Below, piece by piece: positions 26,604-34,654 of a DNA stretch of 64,000 nt (position 1 is its first letter; every line of letters starts with the position of its first letter). Source of the DNA: Azospirillum sp. (GTDB lineage: Bacteria > Pseudomonadota > Alphaproteobacteria > Azospirillales > Azospirillaceae); assembly GCA_027486405.1 (NCBI GenBank), contig JAIXPD010000085.1:29201-93200 (forward strand). Direction: 5' to 3'. The notes beneath the pieces are model-generated. The model worked only from the letters and a program-made list of their open reading frames with translations. It did not search any database and had not been told where the DNA came from. The position numbers and the translations under genes were made by a program.

Positions 26604-28248
26604 GGACGATCATCATCGCCATGGCGGCCGCCCCCGCCACCTCGCCCGCGTCGTCCATGTTCAGCACGGCGACCGACGCCGTCTTGGTGTCCGGGGCGTA
26701 AAGGAAGACCACCGCCGACACCGTGGTCATGGCGTTGACGAAGAAATAAATGGCGATGTCGAGGATGGCGGGGATGCACAGGGGAACCGTCACCCGCAGG
26801 AAGGTGGTCCAAACCGGAACCTTCAGGCTGGCCGACACCGCTTCGAACTCGGCGTCCAGTTGCTTCAGCGCGGTGACGGCGGTCAGGTGGCTGACGGTGT
26901 AGAAATGCGCCACCGTCGCCAACACCAGGATCGCCATGCTGTGGTACAGCCCGCCCAACGGGTTCCACGGCGCGTTGAAAAAGAAGATGTAGGCCAGACC
27001 CAGCACCATGCCCGGGACCGCCAGGGGCAGGATCGCCATCAGCCGGACCAGCCCCTTCATCGCCGCGCGCCCCGGTGCCCGCTCAACCAGCCACGCCCCG
27101 GTGAAGACGACGACGGTCCCGACCAGCGCGGTCCAGAAGGCCAGGATCAGGCTGTTGCCGTAGCTGCTCCAACCCGCCGCGTCGAACTGGGCGAAGTCGT
27201 AATTCGCCAGGGTCGGGGTCAGGTTGTAGGGCCAGAAGGTGACGATGGAGGCAAAGCCTGCCACCGCCAACAGCCCCAGCAGCAGGCCGCCGACCAGCGC
27301 GCAAAAGAGAAAGGCCAGCCGGTCGCCCAGCGGGTTCACCCGTGGCTGAAACGGAACGGAGCGGGCGGACAGCAACGCCATCTGGCGGCGCTGGCCGTAC
27401 CAATCGGCGATGAAGGCCAGCACCGCCGGCAGCAACAGAACCAGGCCGACCACCGCCCCCATCCCGAAATTCTGCAAGCCGACGACCTGCTTGTAGACAT
27501 CGGTCGCCAGCATGTTGGTGGACCCGCCGATCACCTTGGGCACGCCGAAATCGGTGATGACCAGCGTGAACACCACGAAGACGGCGGAAATCAGGCCATA
27601 GCGCACGCCGGGCAAGGTGATGGTCAGAAAGCGTTTCCAGGCGTTCGCCCCCAGCGCCTCCGCCGCCTCGTACAGGCGGGCGTCGGAGGTGGACAGCGCC
27701 ACGGTCAGGATCATCACGGCGTGGGGAAAGGTGTAAAACACCTCGCCCAGCACGATGCCGATGGGGCCATAGATGGTTTCCCCCATCAGCAGGCCGCGCA
27801 GAATCCCTTTGTTGCCAAACAGATAGACCAGCGCGATGGCGGGCAGCAGCGACGGGGCCAGCAGCGGGATTTGCGCCAGCAGGCGGAACAGCCCCCGCCC
27901 CGCCATCTGGGTGCGGGTCAGGCAGAAGGCGTAGAGAAAGGCCAGCGTCACGGTGATCAGCGTGGTCAGCAGCGACAACGACAGGCTGTTGACCACCGAC
28001 CGCACCAGCGTCGGCGTTTCCAGGAAGGCAACGACGTTGGCCAAGCCGACGAAAACGCCGTCGCGGTCGTACAGGCTGCGCAGGAACAGCGCGCCCAACG
28101 GCAGCAGGACAAACAGCGCCAGAAACAGCGCGATCCCGCCCATCCCCAACCCGAACAGCCAGCGTTCCCCCGGCTCCACCGGGCGGCTGGACGAGCGGGC
28201 GGCTGGTTTGAAAAAGAGTGTCCGCGCACCCGCCATCCGCGCGCTCAT
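26521..28248 (-). CDS. Two-domain ABC permease, aminoethylphosphonate uptake (PhnU2-like)
   Basis: A 575-residue inner-membrane protein with about 12 hydrophobic segments arranged as two BPD_transp_1 domains (~60-300 and ~340-560). Each has an EAA-type cytoplasmic loop, e.g. EAAEALGANAWKRFLTITLP and EFEAVSASLKVPVWTTFLRV. One polypeptide thus supplies both halves of the channel, as in FbpB-like permeases. The ATG at 28248 overlaps the ATPase stop by four bases (ATGA). It is the third gene of binding protein-ATPase-permease. Substrate is inferred from the adjacent phnW/phnX operon. Confidence 0.88.
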   Translation of the reverse strand: MSARMAGARTLFFKPAARSSSRPVEPGERWLFGLGMGGIALFLALFVLLPLGALFLRSLYDRDGVFVGLANVVAFLETPTLVRSVVNSLSLSLLTTLITVTLAFLYAFCLTRTQMAGRGLFRLLAQIPLLAPSLLPAIALVYLFGNKGILRGLLMGETIYGPIGIVLGEVFYTFPHAVMILTVALSTSDARLYEAAEALGANAWKRFLTITLPGVRYGLISAVFVVFTLVITDFGVPKVIGGSTNMLATDVYKQVVGLQNFGMGAVVGLVLLLPAVLAFIADWYGQRRQMALLSARSVPFQPRVNPLGDRLAFLFCALVGGLLLGLLAVAGFASIVTFWPYNLTPTLANYDFAQFDAAGWSSYGNSLILAFWTALVGTVVVFTGAWLVERAPGRAAMKGLVRLMAILPLAVPGMVLGLAYIFFFNAPWNPLGGLYHSMAILVLATVAHFYTVSHLTAVTALKQLDAEFEAVSASLKVPVWTTFLRVTVPLCIPAILDIAIYFFVNAMTTVSAVVFLYAPDTKTASVAVLNMDDAGEVAGAAAMAMMIVLTSAGVRALHALLSRALQARTQAWRRR

Positions 28249-29330
28249 CGCGTCGCCTCGAACACGCGCAACCGCTCGCGCGGCAGGGTCACGGCCAGAC
28301 GGCGGCCGGGATCCAGCGACAGGTCGCGCACCAGATTGGCCGACAGGTCGGCGGTGACGCGGGCGGACCCCAGCCCTTCGGCGGCCAGCCGGGCGCGGTG
28401 AAACGGACCCAGGAATTCCAGGCTTTCGATCACGGCGTCGAGCGTGTTGGCTCCACCCGCCGCGCGCACCTGCACATCCTCCGGCCGCAGGCAGACGGTG
28501 ACGGCGGAGCCGGGTGCGGTCGAGGTGAGATGGTCGCCGTCGCAATCGAACCCGTGGTCGCCCAGCCGGACCCGGCCCGGGGATTCCAGGACGCCCGGCA
28601 GGAAATTCATCGCCCCGACGAAATCGGCCACAAAGGCGGTGGCGGGCCGATGATAAACCTCGTTGGGCGCGCCGACCTGCTCGATCACCCCGTTGTTCAT
28701 CACGACGATGCGGTCGGCCATGGTCAACGCCTCCTCCTGGTCGTGCGTGACCATGATGGTGGTGATGCCCAAACGGCGGTGCAGGTCGCGGATTTGCTGG
28801 CGCAGATGCAGCCGCACCCGCGCGTCCAACGCCGACAACGGCTCGTCCAACAGCAGCAGCCCCGGCGACGGGGCCAGCGCGCGGGCCAACGCCACCCGCT
28901 GCTGCTGCCCGCCGGACAGTTGGGCCGGGTATTTCGGCCCGGCGTCGGGCAGGCCGACCAGGGCCAGCAGCTCGTCCACCCGCGCCCGTTCGGCCGCGCG
29001 GCTCAGCTTCAGGCCATAGGCGACGTTGCGGTGCACGGTCAGATTCGGAAACAGCGCGTAGGATTGGAAAACGATGCCATAATCGCGCGCCGACGGCGGC
29101 AGGCGCGACACGTCGCGGCCCGCCAGCCGGACCGTGCCCGTGTTTTGCGGATCCAGCCCGGCGATCACCCGCAGCAGCGTGGTCTTGCCGCAGCCGGACG
29201 GCCCCAGGAAACAGACGAACTCACCGCGCCGGATGTCGAGCGACACGCCTTTCAAGGCGGTGAAACCGCCGAACTGCTTGACGATGGACTCCAGACGGAG
29301 AAAGGGCGGGGCGGTCGGATCGGCGGTCAT
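28245..29330 (-). CDS. ABC transporter ATPase, aminoethylphosphonate uptake (PhnT2-like)
   Basis: A 361-residue ATPase. Walker A GPSGCGKTT, Q-loop, signature LSGGQQQRVALARAL, Walker B LLLLDEPLSALD and the H-loop MVTHDQEEAL lie in the N-terminal ~240 residues. A TOBE-type regulatory domain occupies ~270-361. This is the Fbp/Pot-type ATPase architecture used with two-domain permeases. The ATG at 29330 (MTADPTAPP) has AGGA ten bases upstream. Confidence 0.9.
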   Translation of the reverse strand: MTADPTAPPFLRLESIVKQFGGFTALKGVSLDIRRGEFVCFLGPSGCGKTTLLRVIAGLDPQNTGTVRLAGRDVSRLPPSARDYGIVFQSYALFPNLTVHRNVAYGLKLSRAAERARVDELLALVGLPDAGPKYPAQLSGGQQQRVALARALAPSPGLLLLDEPLSALDARVRLHLRQQIRDLHRRLGITTIMVTHDQEEALTMADRIVVMNNGVIEQVGAPNEVYHRPATAFVADFVGAMNFLPGVLESPGRVRLGDHGFDCDGDHLTSTAPGSAVTVCLRPEDVQVRAAGGANTLDAVIESLEFLGPFHRARLAAEGLGSARVTADLSANLVRDLSLDPGRRLAVTLPRERLRVFEATR

Positions 29331-29401
29331 GGGCGGCGTGTCCTGGCGAAAGGCAAAGGGATCAGGCGGGAACCCGAAGGCACCCGCCCTTGCGGTCGGC
29401 G

Positions 29402-30439
29402 TCAGCTTTTCGGTTCGGACTTGGTGCCGTAACGCTTTTCCCAATCGGCCAGGATGCGGTCGCGGTTGGCGGCGGCCCAGGCGAAATCATTGACCTTGTT
29501 CATCGCCGCTTCCGCGTTCTTCGGATAGTTCGGCGTCTCCTTGGTCACGCCCGGATGCGCCGTGACCTGATAGAAATTCACATACTGCTCGTTGGCCTTG
29601 CGGCTGGCCGCCCAGTCGGCCAGCGCCTTGGCGGCGTCGGCGTTGCGGGTCCCCTTGATGATGGCGGTCGCCTCCATCTCCCAACCCACGCCTTCGGACG
29701 CCAGGATCACGTCGATGGGCGCGCCCTTGGTCTTTTGCTGGGCACCGGTGTATTCGATGGAAATGCCGATGGCGTATTCACCCGACGCCGCCATCTTGCA
29801 GGGCTTCGACCCCGAATGGGTGTAGAGCGCGATGTTGTTGTTGAGCGCGTCCATGTAGCCCCACGCCTTGTCGGCCCCCATGGTCTGCAACCAGCCCGAC
29901 ACGGCCAGGAAGCCGGTCCCCGACGAGGCCGGGTTCGGCATGACGATCTGTCCCTTGTACTCCGGCTTCAGCAAATCGGCCCAGGAGGTCGGCTTCGGCA
30001 GCTTGCGCTTTTCCGCTTCCACCGTGTTGAAGCAGATCGCCGCCATCCAGGCGTCCATCCCAACCCAGGCCGGCGGGGCCTTGGCGTCGCGGAAACCGGC
30101 CTTCAGCGCGTCGGCCCCCTTGGGCTGGTAGGGCATCAGCATGCCTTGGGCGTCCAGGATCATCAGGCTGGAGGCGGCCAGCCCCCACACGACGTCCGCC
30201 TTGGGATTGTCCTTTTCGGCCAGCAGCTTGGCGGTGACGACGCCGGTGGAATCGCGCACCCAGTCGATCTCGATGCCGGGGTTGTCGGCCTCGAACGCCT
30301 TCTTGTAAGGGGTGAGCTGTTCGTTTTCCAACGCGGTGTAGACGGTCAAGCGGGTGGCGGCCCCGGCCCCCGTGACGGGCGCGAAGGCGGCCAGAAGCGC
30401 AAGCGCACAGGTCCCAAGCAGAATGGTGCGGCGGATCAT
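29402..30439 (-). CDS. Aminoethylphosphonate ABC transporter substrate-binding protein (PhnS2-like)
   Basis: A 345-residue periplasmic protein with a Sec signal (MIRRTILLGTCALALLAAF, cleavage near GAGA-AT, residue ~28) and the type-2 binding-protein fold shared with iron(III) and AEP carriers (LTVYTALENEQL start, DVVWGLAASSL). First gene of the transport operon; the ATPase follows 71 bp downstream. The start at 30439 is supported by GGAG. The 215-bp region upstream should contain the promoter. Confidence 0.9.
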   Translation of the reverse strand: MIRRTILLGTCALALLAAFAPVTGAGAATRLTVYTALENEQLTPYKKAFEADNPGIEIDWVRDSTGVVTAKLLAEKDNPKADVVWGLAASSLMILDAQGMLMPYQPKGADALKAGFRDAKAPPAWVGMDAWMAAICFNTVEAEKRKLPKPTSWADLLKPEYKGQIVMPNPASSGTGFLAVSGWLQTMGADKAWGYMDALNNNIALYTHSGSKPCKMAASGEYAIGISIEYTGAQQKTKGAPIDVILASEGVGWEMEATAIIKGTRNADAAKALADWAASRKANEQYVNFYQVTAHPGVTKETPNYPKNAEAAMNKVNDFAWAAANRDRILADWEKRYGTKSEPKS

Positions 30440-30496
30440 CAGAAAGCTCCCGTGGTCCAAAGGGCGATGGCGTGTCGAACAAGCGTGTTCACCGGT

Positions 30497-30521
30497 GGGC
30501 TGCGATCGTTTCCCGCAGCCC
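30497..30521. other. Stem-loop between tauD and the AEP transporter operon
   Basis: An 8-bp perfect stem GGGCTGCG/CGCAGCCC with a 9-nt loop, located 58 bp upstream of the binding-protein start and 134 bp past the tauD stop. There is no U-run on either strand, so it may be a weak terminator, a leader structure or an operator. Confidence 0.4.
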
Positions 30522-30654
30522 CGGCACGCAAGAGTCTCTACGCCGAAGCGCCGGTCGGCTCCCGTTAAGCTTTGGTGACTCCCCTCCCCCCACACACCGA
30601 CGCTGGCCCGCCAATTGGACTCCGGGTTTCGGTTCGGACCCGGCCACGATCCCG

Positions 30655-31503
30655 TCAGACCGGGCGGTCGCCCAGCACGGTGGCGCGGTGCATCAGACGG
30701 CTGTGCGGCAAATAATCGTTCACCGCGTAATGCTGGGTCGAACGGTTGTCCCACAGCGCCAGATCGTCCGGCTTCCAGGTCCACCGCACGGTGAATTCCG
30801 GCCGGGCGACGTGGTCGAACAGGAAGCGCAGCAGGTAATCGCTTTCCTTCGGGCTGAGGCCCAGGATGGCCGCCGTGAAATTGTCGTTCACGAACAGCGC
30901 CTTGCGTCCGTTCACCGGATGGGTGCGGATCACCGGATGGACGCGGATCGGGTTCTTGGCCCGCGCCTCCAGCCAGCGTTCATACAGGCCCGGCCCGTTG
31001 TGCCGCCATTCCGGGAACGACCGGCTGAAATCATGCACCGCCGTCAACGGCTCCAAAAGCACGCGCAGCGGTTCCGACAGCGCTTCATAGGCGGCCGATG
31101 CGCTGGCCCACAGGGTGTCGCCGCCCAGCGGCGGCACCTTCTTGGCCGACAGCGCGACGATGGCCGGTGGCGTCTCCACAAAGGTCACGTCGGTGTGCCA
31201 GACATCGTTGTCGCTGGGGTTGTGCGGGCCGGTGTCCAGAACCATGATTTCCGGAACCTCCGGAATGTTCGGATAGACCGGGTGGATGTGCAGCGGGCCG
31301 AAGCTGGCGGCGAAGGCGCGCTGCTGCTCCGGGGTCAGCGGCTGGTTTTCGAAGAACAGCACCTGATGGCGCACCAGCAGCGCTTCCAACTCGGCCGCAA
31401 CCGACGGGGTCAAGGGCTGGGACAGGTCAACGCCGCTGACCCGTGCGCCGATGGTGGGGCCGAGCGGGGTGGCGGTCAGGGTCGGCAGGGCAACATCCGG
31501 CAT
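30655..31503 (-). CDS. tauD: Taurine dioxygenase
   Basis: A 282-residue Fe(II)/2-oxoglutarate oxygenase of the TauD/TfdA family that hydroxylates taurine (or another sulfonate), releasing sulfite. Similarity to E. coli TauD is visible along the whole length: substrate-contact residues in HIHPVYP, iron ligands in WHTDVTF, the FVNDNFT block, WDNRSTQHYA and the distal His/Arg in LMHRATVLGD. The ATG at 31503 has AGGA seven bases upstream and gives the family start MPDVALPTLTATPLG. It lies between the AEP and sulfur clusters, after the metY terminator. Confidence 0.93.
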   Translation of the reverse strand: MPDVALPTLTATPLGPTIGARVSGVDLSQPLTPSVAAELEALLVRHQVLFFENQPLTPEQQRAFAASFGPLHIHPVYPNIPEVPEIMVLDTGPHNPSDNDVWHTDVTFVETPPAIVALSAKKVPPLGGDTLWASASAAYEALSEPLRVLLEPLTAVHDFSRSFPEWRHNGPGLYERWLEARAKNPIRVHPVIRTHPVNGRKALFVNDNFTAAILGLSPKESDYLLRFLFDHVARPEFTVRWTWKPDDLALWDNRSTQHYAVNDYLPHSRLMHRATVLGDRPV

Positions 31504-31543
31504 GGACATCCTCATCACGGTTTGGAAAACGATCCGGACCACC

Positions 31544-31580
31544 CAAAAAAATGGGGAAACGCGCGAACGCGCTTCCCCAT
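31544..31580 (-). terminator. Rho-independent terminator of metY
   Basis: On the minus strand the hairpin ATGGGGAAGCGCG (31580-31568) pairs with CGCGTTTCCCCAT (31563-31551), one G-T wobble, followed immediately by TTTTTT. It lies 104 bp past the metY stop and just upstream of tauD. Confidence 0.88.
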
Positions 31581-31684
31581 CAGTTGGCGTGGACAATGGA
31601 CGAACGAGACGCACGGAAACGTCCCGGCCCTCGGTGGGCAAACCCGCAGCGGTCAACCACAGGGGACCGGGTGCAGAACGCTGG

Positions 31685-32986
31685 TCAGACCTCGGCCAGC
31701 GCCTGTTCGATGTCGGCGATGATGTCGTCGGGGTGCTCGATCCCGATCGACAGGCGGACATAGCCAGGGGTGACACCGCTGGCGATCTGGTCCTCCACCG
31801 GCAATTGCGAATGGGTGGTGGTCGCCGGGTGAATGGCCAGCGACCGGGCGTCGCCGATGTTGGCGACGTGGTACAGCAGCTTCAGCGATTCGATGAAGCG
31901 GCGTCCGGCCTCCGCCCCGCCCTTCAGCTCAAACCCGATCAACGCGCCGTAGCCGCCCTTCAGATAGGCGTCGGCGCGGCGCTTGGCCTCGCCGGTGTGC
32001 AGGCCGGGGAAGATGACCGAGGCGACCTTCGGGTGAGTCTTCAGGAAATCCGCCACCTTGATGGCGTTGGCGTTGTGCTGGCGGATGCGCAGCGGCAGGG
32101 TTTCCAACCCCTGGATCAACTGGAAGGCCGACAGCGGGCTGATCGCCGCCCCGGTGTCGCGCAGCAGCGTCACCCGCGCGCGCAGCACATAGGCGATGGG
32201 GCCGAGCGGCTTGGCCGCCTCCGTCCACACCGCGCCGTGATAGCTGGGGTCGGGCTGGGTCAGCAGCGGGAAACGGGCGGCGTGATCGGCCCATAGGAAA
32301 TTGCCGCCGTCGATGATGACGCCGCCGATGGTGGTCCCATGGCCGCCGATGTATTTCGTCGCCGAATAGAGCGTCACCGCCGCGCCATGATCGAACGGGC
32401 GCACGGTCAGCGGGGCGGCGGTGTTGTCCACGATCAACGGCACGCCCAGCGACCGGCCGATGTCGGCCACCTCGCGGATCGGGAAGACGTTCAGCTTGGG
32501 ATTCGGCAGAGTTTCGGCGTAATAGGCGCGGGTCTTGTCATCGGTGGCGCGGCGGAAATTCTCCGGGTCGGCCGGATCGACGAAACGCGCCTCGATCCCC
32601 AACTGCTTGAAGGTGTTGGCGAACAGGTTCCAGGTGCCGCCATAGAGATCGGTCGAGGTGACGAAATTGTCGCCCGCCTGCGCCAGATTCAGAATGGCGT
32701 AGAAGGATGCCGCCTGCCCCGACGCCACCACCAGCGCCGCCGCCCCGCCTTCCAACGCGGCCAGACGCTGTTCCAGCACGTCCGTCGTCGGGTTGGTCAC
32801 GCGGGTGTAGATGTTGCCCAACTCCTGGAGCGCGAACAGACGTTCGGCGTGGCCGGTGTCCTGGAACTGGTAGGAGGTGGTCTGATAGATCGGCACGGCC
32901 ACGGCCACGGCCCCGGTCGCCGGATCGGACCGGTAGCCGCCAGCGTGCAGGGCCAGGGTTTCAAAACGCGGAGACGTGTCGGTCAT
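31685..32986 (-). CDS. metY: O-acetylhomoserine sulfhydrylase (aminocarboxypropyltransferase)
   Basis: A 433-residue Cys/Met-metabolism PLP enzyme making homocysteine from O-acetylhomoserine and sulfide (or methionine from methanethiol). The family start TLALHAGG, the NIYTRVTNPTT motif, the SGQAA loop and the Schiff-base Lys in LYSATKYIGGHG are all present. Together with the upstream oxygenase it forms a sulfur-assimilation transcript that ends at the hairpin at 31544-31580. Its ribosome-binding site (AAAAGGA) lies in an imperfect dyad. Confidence 0.95.
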   Translation of the reverse strand: MTDTSPRFETLALHAGGYRSDPATGAVAVAVPIYQTTSYQFQDTGHAERLFALQELGNIYTRVTNPTTDVLEQRLAALEGGAAALVVASGQAASFYAILNLAQAGDNFVTSTDLYGGTWNLFANTFKQLGIEARFVDPADPENFRRATDDKTRAYYAETLPNPKLNVFPIREVADIGRSLGVPLIVDNTAAPLTVRPFDHGAAVTLYSATKYIGGHGTTIGGVIIDGGNFLWADHAARFPLLTQPDPSYHGAVWTEAAKPLGPIAYVLRARVTLLRDTGAAISPLSAFQLIQGLETLPLRIRQHNANAIKVADFLKTHPKVASVIFPGLHTGEAKRRADAYLKGGYGALIGFELKGGAEAGRRFIESLKLLYHVANIGDARSLAIHPATTTHSQLPVEDQIASGVTPGYVRLSIGIEHPDDIIADIEQALAEV

Positions 32987-32994
32987 CGGTCGGT

Positions 32995-33020
32995 CCTTTT
33001 GAACAGCGTTTTTGAAAAGG
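32995..33020 (-). promoter_or_regulatory. Imperfect hairpin covering the metY ribosome-binding site
   Basis: On the minus strand CCTTTTCAA and TTCAAAAGG (one mismatch, 8-nt loop) can pair, and the second arm contains the AAAAGGA Shine-Dalgarno of metY. It could tune translation, but no known riboswitch fold was recognised in the 54-bp gap. Confidence 0.35.
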
Positions 33021-33040
33021 GATTGGCGGGAACAGGCGGC

Positions 33041-34111
33041 TCAGTAGGCGGCGGGTTCCAGAACCCGCCCGGCCAGCGCCGCCACCGCCGGAAGATCGGC
33101 GTAATGGCGTTGGGCGACGTCGGGGTGCGAACGCAGGCGGCTTTTCAGCGCGTTTTCGCCGACATCCACGAACAGCGGGTTGTCGGGATCGCGCTCCGGC
33201 CCGCGCGCCTGCGCCGCCAGATCGGGCGGCAGCGGCAGAACCGGAACCCGCGCGCCCAGACGCGCGCCCAGGAAAAAGGCGATGGACAGCCGGTCCACCC
33301 CGGTCGGCGGCGTCACCACCCGGTGCACCGCCGCCCGGAAATAACCATCGGTGGCCAGTTCCAGCAATTCACCGGCGTTGACGACAAAGGTCCCCGGGAT
33401 CGGCGGCACATCGACCCAACCATCGGGCGTTTCGGCCTGAAGCCCGCTTTGCTGGTGTTGCAGCACCAGGGTCAACAGGCCACTGTCCTTGTGCGCGCCA
33501 ACACCCTGCCCACCGCCATCCTGGCCCCCCTGTTCCGCTTCGGGCAGCGCTTCGCGCCCCGGGTAGCGGATCAGCTTGATGAGCTGCGTCGGGTCGGGTG
33601 TCACGATGGGATCGAAGGCGTCGGCATTCTGGCCGATGGCCAGCGCCACCGCCCGCAGCAGGCGCAACGTCACCTCGGTCAGCGCGTCTTGCAACGCCAG
33701 CGCGGCGGGGCGCAGCTCCGGCAGAGCGGCGGGCCACTGGTTCGGACCCTGCAACCGCGTCCAGGTGGGCGCATCGGCATCGGCGGGCAGCGTGGGGCGT
33801 TCGGACCCGATGTCCACCTGCTCCCGCCAATCGGCCTTGCCACGGGTGCGCTCCCACCCGGCGCGGGTGTAGCCCCGGAAATGCGGCGAATGGACCATCT
33901 CGATCGCCAGCTTGTCGGCGTCGGGCAAGTCAAAGAAACGGCGCGACAGGGCGAAAGCCTGGTCGAGCGTCGCGGCGTCCACACCATGGCCGGTGACGTA
34001 GAACGCGCCGTAACGGCGGATCGCCACGCGCAGATCGTCGAGAAACGCCGCACGCCCGCTGTCCTCGCCCTGAAAACGGCCCAGATCCAAAATCGGCAAT
34101 GGCGCGGTCAC
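33041..34111 (-). CDS. 2-oxoglutarate/Fe(II)-dependent oxygenase, isopenicillin-N-synthase type
   Basis: A 356-residue non-heme iron oxygenase with the DIOX_N region (residues ~5-120, IAIRRYGAFYVTGHGV) and the 2OG-FeII_Oxy core (~200-300). Iron ligands are His and Asp in GAHKDSG and the distal His in AAVHRVV; the 2OG-binding Arg lies in DRLSIAFF. The substrate is unknown. Position between a small ORF and metY, in a sulfur neighbourhood, suggests oxidation of an organosulfur compound (inference). Confidence 0.88.
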   Translation of the reverse strand: MTAPLPILDLGRFQGEDSGRAAFLDDLRVAIRRYGAFYVTGHGVDAATLDQAFALSRRFFDLPDADKLAIEMVHSPHFRGYTRAGWERTRGKADWREQVDIGSERPTLPADADAPTWTRLQGPNQWPAALPELRPAALALQDALTEVTLRLLRAVALAIGQNADAFDPIVTPDPTQLIKLIRYPGREALPEAEQGGQDGGGQGVGAHKDSGLLTLVLQHQQSGLQAETPDGWVDVPPIPGTFVVNAGELLELATDGYFRAAVHRVVTPPTGVDRLSIAFFLGARLGARVPVLPLPPDLAAQARGPERDPDNPLFVDVGENALKSRLRSHPDVAQRHYADLPAVAALAGRVLEPAAY

Positions 34112-34165
34112 GGTGAAACCTCCTTACGAAAACGATTTCAAGGAAAAACGCAGGCTGAGACGGCG

Positions 34166-34360
34166 TCAGGCGGCCCGGCGGGCGGCAATCCGCGTCAACC
34201 ACGCGCCACTCAACCGATTCCACAGAGACGCAACGTTGTATGATTCCCCATCACCCTCACAATCGAACGCCAACCCCTCCGGCAACGGCACCCACACCAC
34301 CACCGGATCGGCGGCGGGCAGAAGGGCGGTGGAGTCACGGCTTGTCAGCGGATTGGACAT
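34166..34360 (-). CDS. Small protein of unknown function (64 aa)
   Basis: Short reading frame starting MSNPLTSRDSTALLP with AGGA upstream, an acidic/hydrophobic central part (VVVWVPLPEGLAFDCEGDG) and an Arg-rich C-terminus. It sits 54 bp upstream of the 2OG oxygenase on the same strand and appears to be the first gene of that transcript. No family is recognised. A good ribosome-binding site and operon position make it more credible than a random ORF. Confidence 0.55.
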   Translation of the reverse strand: MSNPLTSRDSTALLPAADPVVVWVPLPEGLAFDCEGDGESYNVASLWNRLSGAWLTRIAARRAA

Positions 34361-34382
34361 GGAGAAAATCCTTTCCAGACAA

Positions 34383-34410
34383 AGGATTGAAGGGCGAGGA
34401 TTGAAGGGCG
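34383..34410. repeat. Perfect 14-bp tandem repeat
   Basis: AGGATTGAAGGGCG occurs twice head to tail (34383-34396 and 34397-34410) in the presumed 5' leader of the small ORF/oxygenase/metY transcript. It may be a recent duplication or a pair of operator sites. Confidence 0.8.
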
Positions 34411-34486
34411 GCCGCCGAATGCGGGATGTGCGGTGGACGTGTCATGCCGCCTGTCATCGTGAGCCCATCATGAGGCTGGAAAAGCC

Positions 34487-34504
34487 TATTTGTCTATAAA
34501 AATA
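34487..34504. promoter_or_regulatory. AT-rich dyad with TGTCTATAAAAATA
   Basis: TATTT (34487-34491) and AAATA (34500-34504) flank GTCTATAA in an AT-rich island about 130 bp upstream of the small ORF. The block TGTCTATAAAAATA (34491-34504) is repeated exactly at 54587-54600 upstream of ssuA and approximately at 44379-44389. It is a candidate binding site for a common sulfur regulator. The 294-bp gap 34361-34654 holds no other gene. Confidence 0.5.
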
Positions 34505-34654
34505 ATATGAGAAAATCGGAAAATCTCTTTTATTTAACTATTATATTTTGTTGTTTCTTCGCATGCAAAGACCGCCCGCATTCTCAGACCAGAACCACCG
34601 TTGCGGACGGTGGATCAGGTCTTGCGGACGGCCTTTCGCAGCGGCAAACGCCGG

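Noticed and set aside
26365..28401. A 678-codon plus-strand frame
   Set aside because: Antisense to the two-domain permease; Gln/His/Arg-rich and without homology.
32987..33040. SAM-II riboswitch before metY
   Set aside because: The gap has the right size, but the conserved SAM-II core sequences and pseudoknot were not found; only a simple dyad is visible.
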